A DNA stretch of 12,500 nucleotides from Glandiceps talaboti. Its lineage: Eukaryota; Hemichordata; Enteropneusta; Spengelidae. The first letter of the stretch is position 1. Each line of letters opens with the position of its first letter. Below, one piece after another: positions 1 through 12,500 of this stretch. A model generated the notes under the pieces. That model was not told the DNA's origin. It did no database searches and was given only the letters and a program-made list of their open reading frames with translations. Both the position numbers and the translations under genes were made by a program. The DNA lies in NCBI RefSeq assembly GCF_964340395.1, contig NC_135549.1, forward strand, positions 13,844,842 through 13,857,341, written 5' to 3'.

Positions 1-354
1 AGATTGAGTGACATGGTTGACAATTACAAAAAAAAAATCGCGTCATCGCACAATTTTATACAAATTATTTTCTGACCAGAAACAATTTTTTTGGCCTAAT
101 AAAGAATTTATTTTTGAATTGAGATTTTGTTCTTTTTTTTCAAAAAGTAATTACATGTAATACTAAAATCCTGCATACGTAATGACCATGGTCTTATTGC
201 AGTTAACTTGACCTCGGGAAGCCATGATTTCATATTGAATTTATATTATTTTAATAATGAAATACTTTGTTCTGGGTATTATCCAACAGTTACAAATTTA
301 TTAGGGGTTAATTTTTGTATTCATTTATTGAAATCTCTTTGTTTTATTTATTAG
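1..354 (+). other. 3' end of the intron preceding exon a
   Basis: AT-rich with poly(A)/(T) runs and no open frame. It ends in a good acceptor, a T-rich tract then TTATTAG at 348-354. I see no coding or repeat structure in it. Confidence 0.75.
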
Positions 355-11252
<10,898 letters not shown>

Positions 11253-11308
11253 GTAAGTCAACCATACTTTCTTTGACTAATGGGCTTGCTAGTCAGCCGA
11301 CAACTAAA

Positions 11309-11480
11309 TGAGTGAGTGAGTGAGTGAGTGAGTGAGTGAGTGAGTGAGTGAGTGAGTGAGTGAGTGAGTGAGTGAGTGGGTGGGTGGGTGGATGGGTGAG
11401 GGAGTGGGTGGGTGAGGGAGTGAGTGAGTGAGTGATTGAGGCAGGGAAGGGGGATGGATGGGTGGATGGATGAATCAGTG
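11309..11480. repeat. Compound tetranucleotide microsatellite (TGAG)n / (GGGT)n
   Basis: A nearly perfect (TGAG)n run occupies about 11309-11376. Interrupted (GGGT), (GGGA), TGAG and (GGAT) units follow to 11480. It lies in intron 10, between the donor of exon j and the LINE tail, and abuts that tail with almost no gap. The opposite strand would read as Ser/Thr/His/Pro repeats, which I regard as non-coding. Confidence 0.9.
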
Positions 11481-11484
11481 AATA

Positions 11485-11513
11485 AATAATAATAATAATA
11501 ATAATAATAATAA
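11485..11513 (-). repeat. (TTA)n 3' tail of the LINE
   Basis: About 29 bases of (AAT)n on the + strand, which is (TTA)n directly after the element's AATAAAG on the - strand. Several CR1-branch LINEs end in such a short tandem repeat. A few further A/T bases (11481-11484) may be tail or target. Confidence 0.85.
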
Positions 11514-11668
11514 CTTTATTCGTCATGTCGATCATGAAATTTTCGTTGCATTGACAGAAAATAGACAAACTACATATCCACACAGTTTACATTAATTAAA
11601 TACATAATCCATGAAAAGTAAAGTTAGGTTTACAATACATATAAATACATACATACAGACAGTAGCGG

Positions 11669-12500
11669 TTACATGTTATTTATGAGATGAATAGATCTTG
11701 GAACAAAGCTATACTTAAATCTGTTTGTACGTGCACGTGGTATTCTGAGGCGACGACCACTTGGTAGATATTCATATTCTGTATGTAGTGGATGTGTTGA
11801 ATCTTTGATAATTTTTGTAGCAGTCTTAAACGATTTGAGTTTATACAATGTAGAGTTATCAGATAGTTCGTAGAATTCATTACTAACTAATTTTCTGCAT
11901 ATGTTCCTAGGACGGTTTAGATCGTGTTTAAGATAGGTAGGCAGCATATCATAGAATGCAATGTTCGCATAACTGAGGACTGTATAAATAGTTGAATTGT
12001 AGAACAAAGAAATGACATTCGAGCTAACATTTAATTTCCTCATGGACCTTGCAAAATACAACCTTTTATTTGCTTTTTTGAGCTGATTGTCCACATGTTG
12101 AGCAAAGGACAATTTATCATCAACCATACAGCCAAGATATCTATATACTGATGTTCTTTCGACTTGCATATTGTTAATTTCAACAGGTTGTTTTTCTGCT
12201 TTATTCCGTCGGAAGTCAAAAATTAATTCTTTTGCTTTTGGCACATTAAGATCAAGGTAGTTATCTTTACACCAGGTGTTGACAAACTCGATACACTCCA
12301 CATACTCACTGTCATCATCATTTGATATAAATCCGACAACAGCTGTATCATCTGCATATTTCTCAATCATCGCGCCATTAGTGTCCCATGCCAAATCATT
12401 TGTGTAAAGTACAAAAAGAACTGGTGACAGCACACAGCCCTGTGGTGCACCTGTATTAACTGTTATTATGTCGGATACACCATACTTAGTGCGGACATAT
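11669..12500 (-). CDS. LINE reverse transcriptase, C-terminal 276 residues, open to window edge
   Basis: This is the polymerase that would copy the element's RNA by target-primed reverse transcription. The frame is open from the window edge, so the true start lies outside. In visible numbering VNTGAPQGCVLSPVLFVLYT at 14-33 is the RT block around GxPQG, YADD at 48-51 holds the catalytic Asp pair, and LNVPKAKELIFDFRR and YLGCMVDDKLS follow in the expected order (palm end, then thumb). The C-terminal domain ends with LPSGRRLRIP, TNRFKYSF and INNM before TAA. There are no stops or frameshifts over 276 codons, so the copy looks young or recently active. The RT family is certain; the exact clade (CR1, L2 or Rex1) is inference. 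Confidence 0.9.
   Translation of the reverse strand, partial: YVRTKYGVSDIITVNTGAPQGCVLSPVLFVLYTNDLAWDTNGAMIEKYADDTAVVGFISNDDDSEYVECIEFVNTWCKDNYLDLNVPKAKELIFDFRRNKAEKQPVEINNMQVERTSVYRYLGCMVDDKLSFAQHVDNQLKKANKRLYFARSMRKLNVSSNVISLFYNSTIYTVLSYANIAFYDMLPTYLKHDLNRPRNICRKLVSNEFYELSDNSTLYKLKSFKTATKIIKDSTHPLHTEYEYLPSGRRLRIPRARTNRFKYSFVPRSIHLINNM

Larger units (their letters stand above)
11253..12500 (+). other. Start of intron 10 (host of the LINE)
   Basis: It begins with the strong donor GTAAGT after exon j and runs past the window edge. It contains the (TGAG)n block and the antisense LINE. The next aminopeptidase exon is not in the window. Confidence 0.8.
11485..12500 (-). mobile_element. Non-LTR retrotransposon (LINE), CR1/L2/Rex1-like, 3' part
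   Basis: On the - strand this is the 3' end of a LINE: the end of the reverse-transcriptase ORF (stop at 11671-11669), a UTR of about 155 bp, an AATAAA signal (complement of 11515-11520) and a (TTA)n tail of roughly ten units at 11513-11485. A short-repeat tail instead of poly(A), with the C-terminal wording LPSGRR...SFVPRSIHLIN, is typical of the CR1/L2/Rex1 branch of the jockey superfamily. The element lies in intron 10 of the aminopeptidase gene, antisense to it, the orientation best tolerated in introns. Its 5' part, including any endonuclease, is beyond the window, so full length is unknown. Confidence 0.88.

Noticed and set aside
11293-11583. Minus-strand frame of His-Ser-Leu-Thr repeats before the LINE tail
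   Set aside because: A translation of (TGAG)n and the (TTA)n tail.

Overview
This is a stretch of animal nuclear DNA: AT-rich, with long introns, canonical GT-AG splice sites, many tetranucleotide microsatellites and a non-LTR retrotransposon. It carries the middle of one protein-coding gene on the + strand. The protein is a zinc aminopeptidase of family M1 (gluzincin), closest in layout and wording to aminopeptidase N (ANPEP). I place it in an invertebrate metazoan (deuterostome or lophotrochozoan). The sequence alone does not decide the species.

The gene is seen as ten internal exons: 355-475, 5720-5874, 6735-6848, 7254-7391, 8221-8352, 8601-8773, 9190-9278, 9930-10069, 10669-10872 and 11176-11252. 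Their phases join without a break into 447 codons plus two bases. The visible protein covers the end of the N-terminal beta domain, nearly the whole catalytic domain (GAMEN, HExxH-x18-E, the catalytic Tyr), the small beta domain and the beginning of the C-terminal helical domain. The first exons (cytoplasmic tail, membrane anchor and most of the N-terminal domain) and the last exons lie outside the window. Nothing suggests a pseudogene: no frameshift, no stop, all catalytic residues present.

Intron 1 is 5.2 kb and holds most of the non-coding structure. It contains a CpG-dense patch near 1207-1275, an (AAGTG)n run, a 63-bp tandem array whose units each carry an inverted repeat (1424-1672), three almost identical 178-bp tandem units (2165-2697), and an older degenerate array with a similar period (3376-3960). 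Introns 2 and 3 share a dispersed repeat. Introns 2, 4, 6 and 10 carry long microsatellites, including a (CT)n tract of about 143 bp in intron 4 that leads directly into an unused strong-looking splice acceptor.

From about 11485 to the window end lies the 3' part of a LINE on the - strand (CR1/L2/Rex1-like reverse transcriptase, 3' UTR, AATAAA and a (TTA)n tail). It is inserted antisense in intron 10 and its reading frame is open to the window edge.

I found no undescribed multi-gene system. The more unusual signals are repeat architecture and possible splice-regulatory pseudo-exons inside an otherwise ordinary peptidase gene.
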